This document shows positions 20,001 to 32,901 of a DNA stretch of 64,000 nt, piece by piece; within the stretch, counting starts at the first letter, position 1; the number at the start of each line of letters is the position of its first letter. A program made the translations under genes and the position numbers. Origin of the DNA: Opisthorchis felineus. Lineage: Eukaryota; Platyhelminthes; Trematoda; Opisthorchiida; Opisthorchiidae. The stretch is taken from assembly GCA_004794785.1 (NCBI GenBank), contig SJOL01008365.1, forward strand, positions 760,063 through 824,062. The letters are read 5' to 3'. The notes under the pieces are model-generated. The model was not told where the DNA came from. It made no database searches and was given only the letters and a program-made list of their open reading frames with translations.

Positions 20001-23000
20001 ATTTCAGAACGATTCATTAGTTTAGCCACTCCAGTGAATTTGCGGAAAATTATGCAGTTCGTGAGCATTCAACTTCAACGAACGAGTTAAAGCAATAAAT
20101 TATCTTGCTTCACATTCGCCATGCACGCGAAATCTGTTAGTGGCCGCGTGATGCTGCGGTGAAATTAAGGGTCTGTAAGCCAAAAGGTCAGGCGAACGAT
20201 CTCACCCTGTTCACCTGATTAGTCCGGACCAGGAAGAAACGCGCCGTGGGTTACTCTGCAGGTCTAACGACATCGTACTCTATGAAATCAGACTTAGGTT
20301 CAGAGGTGCAACCCTATTCCTCCATGAATTCGAAACAGCCTTTCTTCACTTAGAACGGGATTTTGTTTGGTTCAGCAACAGTTAAATGATATTCACTATT
20401 AGAAGACGATTAATATGGTGTGTCAAAGCTAACCCGATTAGTATGACGCTTTTGATGCGTGAACTCGTCCAAAATAATGACTACGAGGACCCACTTAATG
20501 GTAGAAAGATTCCCACTAGAGTCTACGGCCGTTCTTCTGAAAATACTTCATTCATGTTGAACAATCACAGTACAGACCAGTGCTGATGAAGAGAGACTTC
20601 AAACGCTCCGAATCAGTTGGTTACCCGAGTTAGGTCCGCCATCTGTAACGAGCCACCTTTATAAATCTATTACTAGAGGTTGACCACGTTAAGTATCTAC
20701 TTTGAAAATAGGAATTATTCTCTTAGAATATCAATGGCAGCTTTGGTTTCATCTTCTCCATCTGTATGCTGCTAGCGACTATGAGGCTGAACAAGAACAC
20801 CTTGAGCAATATCTGTACACTGACATCATTACACAGCGAACATTTCGGGGCAAACATGATTCCAACTTTCATGATTATATACCCACTTTTTGGGATACAA
20901 TGTTCAATGGAACGCTAATTAGCCTTCGGATGTTGTAAACTTCTACATCCAATTGTATCTGTAGTCACATTCTCTACGAAAACGTTGGTCTCGTCATATA
21001 AAAATCGGATTAATCTAGCAGTGATCGTTAGCACTTTAGACTGGGAGTAATCGGTGGCACTAATCAAGCATGTTTTTAATCAGCCTTTGAATACATTCCA
21101 TGGAGTGACGTAAACGGTGTTGCATTTGATGAATTTAAATACACAATATGACAGTTCATTGTACTATGAAATCACAAAAACCAAATTTGAGATGTTCGAT
21201 TAAGGTTTGTGATGCCGGCTGACTTGCGCAGACACACAGAGGCCCGAAAATTTGAACTTGTATGATTTTTTGCTGTCTGTCGCTCCCGACCTTCTTGTGA
21301 ACAATGGATAAGACCGGTTGGAACGGAGCTACATGTCAGTCATTCTAAACACATTATGGCTGTATTCATATCCGAATGAATGAGATTGAAGCTTAAACAT
21401 CTTTAAGAACACAAGGAAAAGCATTTGTCATCGTTCAAAATTGTTCCTGCGACTTACTGTTATGTACGTACCCAAACTTTTGTCTAAAAGCACACGTGAT
21501 TTCTGATAAGTACTAGGTATAATTGTCCTAAAATCTGCGGACAACAACACTAGTGCAAAATCTAACCTAAGTAGTTTCTTCCACCTAGCCAATACTTCTT
21601 GATGTTCTCAGAATGGCTACTTACCTGACGTTTGAGTGTATTCTACGCGTATTTAGCTTATCGGTATCCTGCTATATATCAAGCGCATTAGTCTTAGCGC
21701 CAAACAGCCACTTAGCTGACCCCCGATCTAGGGTTTGTAATCCCGCAGGAAAGCTTAAATGGATTAGTTTCACGGACCAGTAAATGAAACACTTAGCCAG
21801 TTTAGGCGCAACACAGTTTACCGGTTTAAATGCTGCAAACACTTGGTAGCAGCATTGCAAATGTCACAGTACTAGGTATGGGTAGAAAAGTCGCTTTTCC
21901 ACCAAAGCTTAAGCATGTTTCTACTGAAATGTGCAGTAAACGTCAATGGTAGATGCATTTTTCAGTCCAATTTTTATCGGACATTCAAGTTTCAACCTTT
22001 TTACGTGATCTTCTGTCGGAATGATATTCAGAACTTCTATTTCATCACCGATCCCAGTCGTATTCCGTGTTGCAACATCATAAATAGTAATGTTTCTCCG
22101 CAGCAAGTTGAACAGGAGGAATTGAACAGGAGGAGTTGAACAGGAATGAAATGATACTAGTTCTGGTAATCAGAATTTCCATGTGACGCAGAAGACCGTA
22201 TTAATGCAAGCACATTCAGAGCATCACTAGACAAAGCCATGCAGGGATTGCAAAATTCACAAACGATTACCATATATTGAAACTCATCTTCAAAGCACTA
22301 CTGCTCCGTGAAATTCGCAAAGTATCGTCATTAGTTTGCTGTTCATTTTTATCCCGATTGAACGGATTCGGCGGTTGTGATATGAACAACTTTTCAGAGT
22401 CCCTCGAGTACCAGAAAAGTGTGGTCAGACAGTGGGGAAAAACTCGACCTCTTGAGTACTCGATAGATTCACGCAAATTTTCATCGCAGAGCAATAGACA
22501 TTTCACCCTATTTTTTGAAGCTCAGTTAGTTAAGGCCAATTTAGCTGTAATCTCGGTGAATAAAATTATTCGACTTTTCTTGATAATTACCGTTTAAAAC
22601 GTGTACAGTGTGACCTATCTTTGTAAAAAATTTGCTTGAGTATCGAGGAATGCAGTCACTGTACCTTTGCTAACAAAGTCTGTGTACAAATTGTATGCAC
22701 GTTGTCGCCTCTAAAAACAACTTACCTTAGGAATGTTGTTTGTAAGTAGTAAGGTGAATAATACTGGCCAAATAATGTGTTGAAATATCGGTAGCTTGGT
22801 TATATTTATTGACCGCCAGTCTGATCTCCAAGCCTGGCACACACCCAGTCGCGTATTGATGATGTCTCCTCGATTAGTTCAAGAACGTTTGGAATCGGAC
22901 CATGAGGCTCGGCTCACAGACCATAACTTCGATTGGTGAAAGAACTTAAACGTTATTAACACGCAATATCGTTGGAAATTCTTATCGTGGTTTATAATGT

Positions 23001-23359
23001 GAGCTACTTCAAATTCTCCAGTATATTTTGGTGCAAGAAGACATTACGGAAAATAGGCTATTTTAAAATAGAAAGGCCGTTCATACGAACACTGCATATT
23101 GAATGGTTTCCAAAACATGACAAAAATTGGAACCGTTCGTTGGCCAGAGGAACCTAAGTAGATGCGAAATTACTGAATGTGTAACAAGCATGAATGCAGG
23201 CTATCTTATAAGAGGCCCATCAATCAGGAGCTGGCGAACAGCCCAACAGACGGGAAAGACCGTCCAAACGACCATCCATAATTGCAGGTCACCCTAACCC
23301 TGCACACACAAAAAAACAAATAAGCACGAACTCAGTGACATCACATCAACGCACTACAG
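20001..23359. other. No recognisable gene; two ambiguous open segments
   Basis: 20702-20938 plus and 21915-22139 (open on both strands) are the most coding-like stretches but have no recognised motif. On the minus strand 22106-21921 follows a pyrimidine-rich tandem repeat ending GCGGAG that could act as an acceptor. 22267-22597 is open on both strands. None is convincing enough to call as a gene. Confidence 0.35.
22108..22148 (+). repeat. Tandem repeat, 14 bp x about 3
   Basis: TTGAACAGGAGGAA, TTGAACAGGAGGAG, TTGAACAGGAATG. Read on the minus strand this is a CU-rich tract. Confidence 0.75.
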
Positions 23360-23425
23360 CTAATTACCAAGTAGTTACGCACTGAAGGTGTCACCTCGTT
23401 TGGTGACGAAATGCTTGGTCAGTGA
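23360..23425 (+). ncRNA. Hammerhead-like motif, family C
   Basis: Order on the plus strand: GCACUGAAGG in the position of CUGAUGA (23382-23388), a perfect 6-bp stem GUCACC/GGUGAC (23390-23395, 23402-23407) with loop UCGUUU, then GAAA (23408-23411). In this and related copies one extra nucleotide separates the core box from stem II, and I cannot identify the cleavage-side strand of stem I. It is therefore called hammerhead-like rather than hammerhead. Related copies: 29781-29815, 42791-42822, 45142-45176. Confidence 0.45.
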
Positions 23426-23439
23426 ACAGAATAACGAAG

Positions 23440-23680
23440 GGTTCTCTGCAACCTTTTGAATAGCTTCCTTTATGAAAATACGCTACAACATCTCAAGTAT
23501 CGTACCAACTTAAATATGAGACGGCCTTTGTGCAGCACACTCAGATGAAAAATATAATGAACGAGAGATTTACTTGAGTCTCCCGTGAAAGCCAAATTGC
23601 TTTGCAAATGAGAGTATTTGTCAAAATCTGTCCAATTTGGGGTCAAGTGGAACATAAGGATGACGGAAAGTCGGGACATT
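23440..23680 (+). repeat. Hairpin-hammerhead element, right-arm copy with tail of a preceding unit
   Basis: 23450-23475 resembles an element tail (ctgcaaccttttgaatag). It is followed by the central motif (atgagacggcctttgtgcag, 23516-23535), a right arm (about 23550-23620) and the linker (gtcaagtggaacataaggat, 23642-23661), stopping before the hammerhead. The tail-then-centre order hints at two adjacent units. Confidence 0.5.
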
Positions 23681-26600
23681 GTTGCTGGGCTCTTTGTTCT
23701 TCGTGAGCTTGTTGATTTTAGTTTCTAATGTCAGCCGACGTCTGATTTTGGTCTTCATCACGCTCTGTTTTACTTCTGACTCAAGTTCCGGAGCCCTTGC
23801 TAACCCGTACCATTAAGGCAGTTTGTACTGCTTTCGCTGATGACTCATATTTTCTCAACCGGTTGTAAACGTCTGTGATCATTCACTTGACCATGCATCG
23901 ACCGTATCGTCGACCAACCCCGGTTTGTGGTTCTTACTTTTTGGAAGGACTTTTTTCCGTAAGCATTCATACAGGAAGCTTAGTTATTCTGACCTGGAGG
24001 TATGCAGGCAGACAGAGTCCTCCCAGCGACGAGTTTGCTTGAGCATTGCGCACCCGAATACGTTTGCTGTCATAGGGAATGTTATTAGCTCAGGTTGTAT
24101 ATATATATCCATTGTTCTGTATGTTTAGCTCGGTTATTTGTTAACAGGCATGATCTGGTTTCAATTCACAAAGACCAAGAAGGAAACAAATTCAATTTAG
24201 AATGCGAGTAGATCTTGGCACGCGGAAGTGCACGGCAAGCAAGGGATGTCTTGGAAGCATGAAACCCCGCCACAACTTCATTCAACTGACTAGCAGGAAT
24301 CGAAACAGTCTACATACCATTGCAAGCAAAGGATCAATCAATCGGACAACGCAAAGGCAACTGACTGATCAACCCCTGAAGTAATAAGCTTACGCTGAGT
24401 TTTGAATTATCTGATACAGCTACGGCAAAACTAGTCATTGCAGTTAACTGGGTCGACGTAGCTCTCCGAATGTAGGTTTCGTGCAAACCGTCACGATGAC
24501 TGAATAAGAAACCATAAGTTTATTGTGTAGTATCTAAGCTAACTCGATTCCCAGTTTTATGACTGCACCACCCACTATCCCTTCTGCTGGAAGAAAGTGC
24601 ACGTTCGTTTGACTCCACATAGTTTCCAATAGCCAATCGATAGCTACTCCACTAACTGATTGCTGCATGAATTAATGTTTGGCAACGTTTCTAGCATCAG
24701 TGCAATAAAAAAAGTGCAGTAAGTAAACATTTGTAGAAATAGGCTAACAAAGTGACAGCAACTTCGTCCTTGGAAGTGTTTTGGGATACGTTTTACATAG
24801 ATGAAGATATCAAGCTTTTGGGTGACGGTTTCAGAGTGACCTTGGGGAGAGTAACACGGTAAAAGATTCGTCTCAAGTAATCGCATTTTAAAAGCACATT
24901 GGTTAAAAAGCGCGACTTCTTTCATAAAGGGCTGATCAGAAATAAGAAATATGCTTTCCTTTTAGGAGTGAACAACATAGAAACCGACACAAATCTCTAT
25001 TTTATGAAAAACCTTCCCTGAGGAGAAAGGAAGTTCTGGATATACATACAGCGGTTTCTCTACGTAATGGTATGAAGAAGAATTACAAAAGACCCCCACG
25101 AATTACTTGTTCGACAAAGTAGGATATCAGTGTCGTGAGGGAACGTAAAAAAGTGTCATATTGTTCTAACTCTTGGTTTTGATGCACGGTGTTGACAAGT
25201 CTTATGTTCGATTATTGTAAACCCCAGACACGAAACTAGAAAAAGAGTGGCAAACGTCGTTCAACCCTGTGCTACTACACTACAGACGGTTGGACCTTCA
25301 TTCTGTGAAATGATATGCAGCAAAGTTTCTCATGGATGGCGATTTTGCTTCTTCTTGTAGCAAGAAGGTGAAGCTGGGTAGGCTGATGTGGTGCGGGGGG
25401 GGGGGTGATATAGGGAGGCTAGCTGTTGGCACGCTTGTGGTCATTTAGCATAGTGGTGCCACTCATAAAAATACCGATTTCAGTTGTCCAAAAACCATCC
25501 AGATAGCTGTCATTGTGTTAGCATGAATGACACCTTGACATCTATCTTCGCTTAATAGTATGACTCCAAGGTAAATCTATATCACCCTTCCTTATCTTGA
25601 CCTGATTGAGTGTAACTCATGAACGTAAATAGCTGTCCAGACAAAGTGAACTGAGGCTGAAGGAGCTTGAAGAGCTCAAACGGAACATACACATGTTTCC
25701 ATCAGATTTCCTCAGCCTCTGAATAAAATTCTGCTCCTCAAACATAAATTAAGGGCTTTCGAACGTCTATCCGAAATGTTCAGAGAAAAACAAAGCAAAC
25801 ATATCGACAGTGCCATGATTCATCCAGACCATCACAATAAAAAAGTGGGCAAACTGAACATGAATTGAATAGTTTCAGCGCCTGCTCACCTCCGCCCAGC
25901 TGAAAATGCAAAAACTCTTTGGAAGCACCGGACTAAGACCTACTTGTGAAAACGAGGCACTGCTATATACAACGGCTCCTTGAGACTACCGATTTGGCCT
26001 TTCTGATAAAACCGATTCACTGGTACCTGAATGGTACCAAAATGCGAACAGTTATCGATATGACAAACATCATGAAGGTCAGACCAATATGTACGTGCCA
26101 AACTTGTCCAAGTTATTCGGCACAAGGGATTCGAACGTACAGTACTATTTCAAGGATGTGAGTTCCCGTCGATAGTCAAAAGGAATTTAAGCAAATGAGC
26201 AGCTCAGCGGTTTGCAGTGAAAAATTCGAATGACACACAAATGGAGTCTATCGGACCCACTGATTTGCGAACTAAACGTGCATATGTACCATTAAAACAA
26301 AAGCATTAATTGACCAAGACTAATCAATCACTCTGTGCAACATTTGCACACTGAAGTCAACACTCCACAAAAAATAGACGGATTGACTAGTCCCGGCAAC
26401 ACTGATGTGCATATCGTGGTCCAATGAAGGCCATTGCTTCACACATTAGCAGTCGCAAGACATCACCAGTACTATGCTACTACACCGTACAGTGTGAATG
26501 TGCCCAGCGGAGTGCATATTCCAGTACCACGTTTTTCTCAAGCCAGGATCACTTTGATAACGATACCTTTAAATACCCTATTAATCGTTTGGTATGGATT

Positions 26601-28749
26601 TCCGTCATTCAAGCCCGCCCACCAAGACAGATGTGTTGTGCTCCAGACTTTCCCGTATGCTGACGCCACGTCAGCACATGCGACGATCTACTGAAGTCTG
26701 ATGGGCGTTGGGGTATCTAAGCCACAATTGAGCTGGGCCAAAACGTGAGTGCCTTCAGACTGAACACATGACTCGCACAAGCCCAGTCTCAGTGACTCAC
26801 GCTTACAAGCGACGAAACCCTCATGTACGTCAACCAGTACGCTCTCTTTTGCAGGACGAATGTAAGACAGGGCTGGTCAGGTAAATGCCAGGCTGTCGTA
26901 ACCAGGCTGAAGCGATTGACCGTAAATCAACCAGCCATTGCCAGGGTGGTTTGGTGGCTCTCGCAGCCTGTTCAGCACAGCCCAGTTCGGACTCGCACGG
27001 TACAACAATGGAGCTGTTTAGAGGTAAACTCCAACCTTTCTACAGATTATGGTGGAATTTGGACTGCATGTGCTAGGTTAACTTTTGTGCAAAGTGATGA
27101 AAGCTCAAGCGGTAAACTAAAGCTAGAAAAGCTAACAGAGGTTCCGCTGAAGCACCATATCACCGGGATCACTTGTGGAGTTCAAATATTAATGCATTAG
27201 ATGTTTCGTAACTTTTGACTGCGTTATCAAACCGGTGTGCTCTACAACCTATTCGTTGTGAACGGAAGTGTACTGTTGTCAAACTTTATATTTGTGTTCC
27301 ACCGCTAATGACTTGCTAAGTAGACTTGATTAAAGGGTGTTGCCCAGAGAAAGCCTGGATAGAGGCTTTACAATTTCACTGTGCACCACTGAAATGGAAA
27401 CTAGTCATGTTGTAGTTCCATTATGACGTGAACAAAAGCACGTATTGTCACTTTCCAATGTTGGTTCCTTCACCCTCAGTTCACTGACTGTATTGTGATC
27501 GTTCGAATCGCCTGTGCCTGAGCTTGATGTTTTTTCAGCAAAATTTACAAACTGTATAGCTTAGCCCTCTCCTTCACCTCCGTTTTTCACTGTGCGAATT
27601 TTGGCCGCTGTTCCTGCCCTTGTTGTAACAATTCTGACAGCGCAAGTCCTGGCTCCATCAGTGCAAACTAAGCTTGTGGGGGTTGGGCTAGGGCCAGTAG
27701 TCTGCAGCTGAATTAAAACAGACTATAGATGAAAGGCTGTCCGAATGGTGTACATTCGTCATTCAACTAAGAACCGACTGAGATCACCGACAAAATGCGT
27801 AGATCAATAATGTGATAAGAACCATATTGAGTTAGCATGAATATTTAAGTTTTCGTGACTATCAGGGTAGGCCTACAACAGGTAACTGGGTTTGTATTGC
27901 ACTGACAATACATGCGGACTGAAAACGAGTGATCTAACATACGTTTTCGAAAAAACCCTGCGACGATCTTATGAAAATCTGTGACCTGAAAGCGTTTGGT
28001 GGGCTCGGAAACAGTCACAATGGGAGGACAGCACAAGCTTCCGAATTCGTAAGAAAACTGAGGCTGCTAACCGTCGTTTTCTAATCGAGATTTAGCTGAT
28101 CTTAGCTGATCTTCAAACAGTTGATACAAATTGTATTACATCTTGGATACCTCCGGTGTTAACAGAGGACATAGTGACTGTAAAGAAGACTTTACCTTCA
28201 CATAACGTTGGAGATAACGATGCACTGAGGTAAAAAGTTTTTTCTGCTTCATTCTGAGCACTCTGTGAGCCCAGTCGTAGATTTTAGTTAAACATCCGCA
28301 TCGAAATAATAACTGGCAGTCATTCTGTATTGGACAGTTCATTAAACTCTGTCTCGGTAGGTCCGTGGTTTGCATTTTATTGACCGCCAATTTGTTTCTT
28401 ACGATCAGCTCCAGTAGCAATTAGGCTAAATACGGATCACATTTGACCCCAAGTCAAGAAACAGAATTCATTTTAGAAAATAGCCGAGATGACTTTATAA
28501 TTGTGGCAGTTACTCAGAGCAAAATTAGCTCCAACGTTCTGCGTAACTGATGAACTCCACTAATTAATGAGTGCCGGCAAAACACTAGTTCGTCACACGG
28601 TTAGAGTGGACTTACCATGCCATCTCTAACGGCGTTTTATATTCAGTGTTCACCACACTGAAAAACTGGAAGCACGTGGTGAACATGCTATGTATGGATC
28701 GTCGAACGTTGAGTCAATGAGCTGATTCCCTCGGGCTCGCTTCTACGGG
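23681..28749. other. No recognisable gene
   Basis: Unassigned block. 26823-27200 plus (125 codons) is open but lacks motifs. A run of 11 G residues lies at 25395-25405. Confidence 0.4.
25395..25405 (+). repeat. G homopolymer (11 nt)
   Basis: Eleven consecutive G residues, an assembly-error-prone tract. Confidence 0.9.
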
Positions 28750-28875
28750 ATGAGTAAACTCCTCGAACGAATTTTATTGGTTGTGGTAGTGGTGGCCCTC
28801 GTCCTCATCGTCATCATCTTTGAAATACTGCCGTCACTGTCCCCACTGCCTAAAGACGACTTGGGCAGGACTTGA
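28750..28875 (+). CDS. Small open frame with one hydrophobic helix (41 codons), unassigned
   Basis: ATG at 28750 opens 41 codons ending TGA at 28873-28875. Residues about 8-24 form an uninterrupted Leu/Val/Ile segment (ILLVVVVVALVLIVII) long enough to span a membrane, followed by a Pro-rich tail with a KDDLGRT end. The DNA is GT-rich and repetitive (gttgtggtagtggtgg), so the helix may simply be the translation of a simple repeat. No homologue recognised. Confidence 0.2.
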   Translation: MSKLLERILLVVVVVALVLIVIIFEILPSLSPLPKDDLGRT

Positions 28876-29689
28876 GAAGGAAACATGGATGAAACAGCCC
28901 CTAGGGTCCCCAACTCAGCTCCCAGCTCCGAGTGATTCTAATCTTTACATATGATAGACGGAGTGACTAGACTTGTGAATACAAAAGACTGCTATAGCTG
29001 TTACGGCTGTTCCCATATCTTGCTCCTTTTCTTCCCTGAACTCATTCAGCATTTTATGAGGATGCCTACATCCGGATGGCCACCAGATATATGTGAACTG
29101 TTGTGTTAAAATGCACAAGCAATTGAGAATACTATCGAGGATCTGTGGTAGGGGAAAAGCAATTACGACCAAAACGACTTTAAGCACTATTGCAAATGGT
29201 GAATGGTGATGATGGGATGAACTGATATTGTGACTCAGTGGTCACGCCGGCCAATTTATTATTCAAAACTGACGTCTACCAGTTGGTTTAGCCAACGAGC
29301 AAATCAATAGTTTGTTAGTATCAGTTACGAGCATTACGCATCTTAATCCACCAGATCTGAATTGTAGGAGAACGTTTTCGATGAAACTTCATTGTTTACT
29401 CCAATTAGTCTTTAATGTGAGAACCCACATGTATAGGCCTATGGCGTACTAACCGGTTAAAAGAGGCACGTGGAAGCGTTCAGAAACGACAGGGCACACC
29501 CTATCAATTTCAGTAGTATCATAGGGATCAAGATAGGTCCGTGGATGAACACCTCCAAATGTCTATGTACTTTAGTAATGAGGAATGAATGGTGCTTCAC
29601 TTCACGCCCAGCTACTTGGTTCTGTACTCACGTAACTTTTGTTGTAATAGCAGTTCACCTTTCATAGCATCTTCCCAAAGACCTGCTCA
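28876..29689. other. No recognisable gene
   Basis: Nothing supported. Short frames on both strands without motifs. Confidence 0.4.
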
Positions 29690-29835
29690 GTGTAGTGAAA
29701 TATTGGTAGCTCGGGTGAGTTTACTGGTTGTTGATCAGGTGGCTGTCGATCTGTTCGCCGAGCTTGGCAATGGGCTTGCAAACTTTTCGTCACCATACGA
29801 GGAGACATCATCGATGCGCAGTTGGGTGCTCAATA
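29690..29835 (-). repeat. Dispersed repeat with hammerhead-like motif, family C
   Basis: This shares about 130 bp with 45062-45190 (gatctgttcgccgagcttgg; acttttcgtcaccatacgag). On the minus strand 29815-29781 reads CGAUGAUG, stem GUCUCC/GGUGAC (one mismatch) and GAAAAG. The core box is degraded (CGAUGA). Confidence 0.5.
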
Positions 29836-31108
29836 ATTCCAAAATGGTTCATATACATGAGTTTGCAACTTTAGTTCGAGTGTACTCATTTCAGACTTAT
29901 AGTTAGGCATCCAAGCAAAGATAATTATAATGACCAGCAGCCCTGGTGGCAGTGTATGTATCCAGTAAAGTTATTTGATTTCCCATAAAATTCCAGGGTT
30001 TTCATAAAAATAAGTAGGAAAACGACTTCGGTGTGCTTGAAGGATTAGGAGTGACGAACCTAAAAACACAAATAAATATTGGAACCGAAACTATAGCTGG
30101 TTTCTGGTGGAATCTATGGACTCTATCTCCTTCTTTAAGACCAGTTTTTTTACTTTGATTCCACCCTCTACTACGCTAAATAGCTTCGACCACTTAAGTT
30201 TTTTTCGGTCGGAGTAGCGACTCTCTCCAAATTGACCGATGTGTGAAGTCCGTCTTTCCTGCTAATAGCTAAATTAGTATTGATCAAACCAGCATATGTG
30301 CATCGATTCCTATACGAAGAAGACAAACCGCTCCATTACCCTACAATTAATTGCTGCTCCTATTCACATCAGTGACCATAAAAATGTACCCGCTGATGCT
30401 TACAACAACGACAGCATGCAGTATGATGAGTTTTAAACGTTGACTTTCAGCTATCACTTCGGTACGAACCTCAAAAAATGGCCAGCAAACGTCTTATGCG
30501 TACGTTTTTGAGCCTGATTAAATACGTAGGGACTGGAATAGTATGGGGAGATATGCTGTCTTAAAGAAGAATTCTGAATGCAACAAGGAGAGCCACCCAG
30601 TCAGCGAACGGGGCGCGGCTGACAACTTTCATGCAAACGCGTCGGTTTCATAAAAGCTACAAACGAAATATTCATTCGTCTATACAAACCACCTGAGTGA
30701 TTTCGTTTGCAGACGGTAGAAACCGTGTCTGTCAATTTGTAAGTAGAATACGGGTACGTGAACCAGGAAGCTAGCTCTAACACACACTATTAAAGGCTCT
30801 TATAGTTCCATGCAATATACTTTTATGAATAGCATTGATTATCAGTCACCTAAGCGAGCTTTCCTTGGCTAGTGGGACTGGATGAGGCTCATAACGGATT
30901 ACCCTCTGATATTGAAGTGACTCAATCAAACTTAGCGACACACAAGTGGTACAAAATAAAACAGAAGATTGGAAATTCCAAACCGGCTCGTGTCCATTCC
31001 AAAGAATGAACAAAATCTGAATGCGAGTTTGCATCACCATCGTTTGGACGGTCCTTCTTCTTCTGTCCTGGCACAATTATTCTGGTGAGTCCACACCAAA
31101 CCTGGGAA
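29836..31108. other. No recognisable gene
   Basis: No supported feature. Confidence 0.4.
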
Positions 31109-31152
31109 GCACTGGACTCGAGTTTGCTCTTATTAAAGCTCATCAGCAGTGC
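31109..31152 (-). ncRNA. Hammerhead ribozyme, family B, G12 missing
   Basis: On the minus strand stem I GCACUG (RC 31147-31152) pairs perfectly with CAGUGC (RC 31109-31114). The core is CUGAUGA (RC 31140-31146); stem II GCUU/GAGC lies around UAAUAA; then AAA-C where GAAA-C is expected; the stem III strand runs CUCGAGUC, ending in the GUC cleavage triplet. Everything except G12 fits the consensus. Loss of G12 predicts little or no cleavage. It lies in opposite orientation to the copy at 31492-31536. Confidence 0.72.
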
Positions 31153-31491
31153 ATATCCTTGGTCGCCCGGGGCTTCATCTCCGGACATCCAGCATTCGAG
31201 ACGAGCGTGTTACTACTACACCATCAGCGCACTCTGGACGGACCTGAATTACCACATCTGAACAGGCGATGGAGCTCACATTTAAGCGATGTTATTGGTT
31301 TGCCCGGCGGCTTGATCGACGACCCAGTAACTGTCTTGGTTGTGTCGTCGATTGACTCACCAGTCAGGACTTCTCAGTCAAGCAGTTTCACGGACGCCTG
31401 AAGCCTGCTGGATGATTTTTGATTATTTGTGATGTGAAAGTGGATTCTACAAACCCCGCATCCACCGGAACCCCAGCCCGGTAAAGGATAC
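31153..31491. other. Spacer between two inverted family B hammerheads
   Basis: Flanks of both ribozymes are related (ccttggtcgcccgggg beside the first; RC of cccagcccggtaaagg beside the second), so the two copies stand head to head. The plus open frame 31021-31401 spans the first ribozyme and is therefore probably not coding. Confidence 0.45.
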
Positions 31492-31536
31492 GCACCGTTG
31501 ATGAGCTCTAATAAGAGCAAAACTCGCGTCCAGTGC
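31492..31536 (+). ncRNA. Hammerhead ribozyme, family B, G12 to A
   Basis: Stem I GCACCG (31492-31497) versus CAGUGC (31531-31536, one mismatch); core UUGAUGA (31498-31504, C3 to U); stem II GCUC/GAGC around UAAUAA (31505-31518); AAAA (31519-31522) for GAAA; stem III strand ACUCGCGUC with the GUC cleavage triplet ending at 31530. Two essential core changes predict inactivity. Confidence 0.7.
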
Positions 31537-32901
31537 TTCTCCCCTTCAGTATAAAAGCACCAAAATAACAGGACAGGAGAAGGATTGTTCAAACGAGAGT
31601 GATGTAAATGAGAATTCTACATATCCCTCAACCGTCTTCATCTACGGAGTTTGGGTGGTCAAGGCGTGTAGCTGATGCGGACCTAGTTTAAGCAACACAC
31701 ACCTTTTGTGTGACATCATCGAAAATCTGCTATCTGATAAGGCAGCCGTATGTTGCAGACGAAATAACCCCTTAGATTGAATTACTCAGTAATGGTTGTC
31801 AGAAGATCGGCTTACAGCGGGAATCAGTCCTCTGACTCACATTCAGTGACATTGGCTGCATTATATGAATTGTTGTGATACTTCTAAATAACACACCAGT
31901 GGTTGATATTTGTGTGACGTTTAATGTTGTATCAGTCTACTGGCACCTTCTACAGCGTATATGGTGTCGTATACGGAAGAGTACAAGAGCTACGTGACTC
32001 TGAACTGGAATACTCTAAGTGTTCTTCATGCTTCATTCAGTGCTTGCAGCTGGACAACTTAGCGTTGGTTTAGTGAGTTTTGTTTGACAGATTTAGGAAA
32101 AGTTTGAGCTCGTGGAACTCCGAATGCTTTCTAGTAAAAATCAGACGACACACTTCCTGGAGTTTGCAGTGAGGTTTTCGGTTCTAAATAATTGCTTTTA
32201 CTGTAAACCAAAATAGAGTGTAAAGCTGGACCAGTCCATGTAATCAAACCACCAAGCACTCTATAGCTGTTTCATCGTTGCCTGAGATGAGTGCTAATGC
32301 ACAAATGGCAGTCACATGAAAGATCACGCATGACGTTTACGCACTACCTTGCTAACAGCTTGAGCATTCAGACCCGCTCAACATCAGCGCGCTGTATTCC
32401 AGTTGATTTTTTGCCTAAGCAATACTTACTTGAATAGTGAACGAAGGTGCTAACACCTTATCGTCATTAACGATACACTCCTGGGATTGTGGCCGGGCAC
32501 GGCAATTTCTTTTGCGACCGCCCGAGAGCAAAAATGCAAAGCTTATAAATCCGCAGTGCTTTTGAAAAGGCACTTAGTGCACTACGAAATACGCTTGTGA
32601 CGATAGGACATGTTTACTTCATTTGCTATCATTTCATACGGCTCAGAATCCACTCTGCCCATGAAAAATGTAGGACTGTACCACAGTATTGTTATACAAA
32701 CCGGATCACGGTCAACTTTGGACTTTTTGGGGGCTGAGTCCCTCGAATTATCGTCATTTTGACAACTCCAGCAGTCATCTTTTTGAAGATTGGGACGATA
32801 ATCTAGATTGTGAGTGGCCTCGTCGGAAAAAATGTACATTATATGCTAGGGAGTGCTACCTCGCTGTCTCTGAGCTGAGGTATGGGCAGAGTGGCAATTT
32901 T
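31537..32901. other. No recognisable gene
   Basis: Overlapping open frames at 32582-32958 on both strands; the minus one may continue the putative gypsy fragment below but shows no clear motif. Confidence 0.35.

Noticed and set aside
20570..20610. CTGATGA followed by a short stem
   Set aside because: No GAAA after the stem and no pairing for stem I, so not a hammerhead.
31021..31401. 126-codon plus frame with a signal-peptide-like start
   Set aside because: It runs antisense through a hammerhead ribozyme repeat, so the frame is best explained by chance within the repeat.
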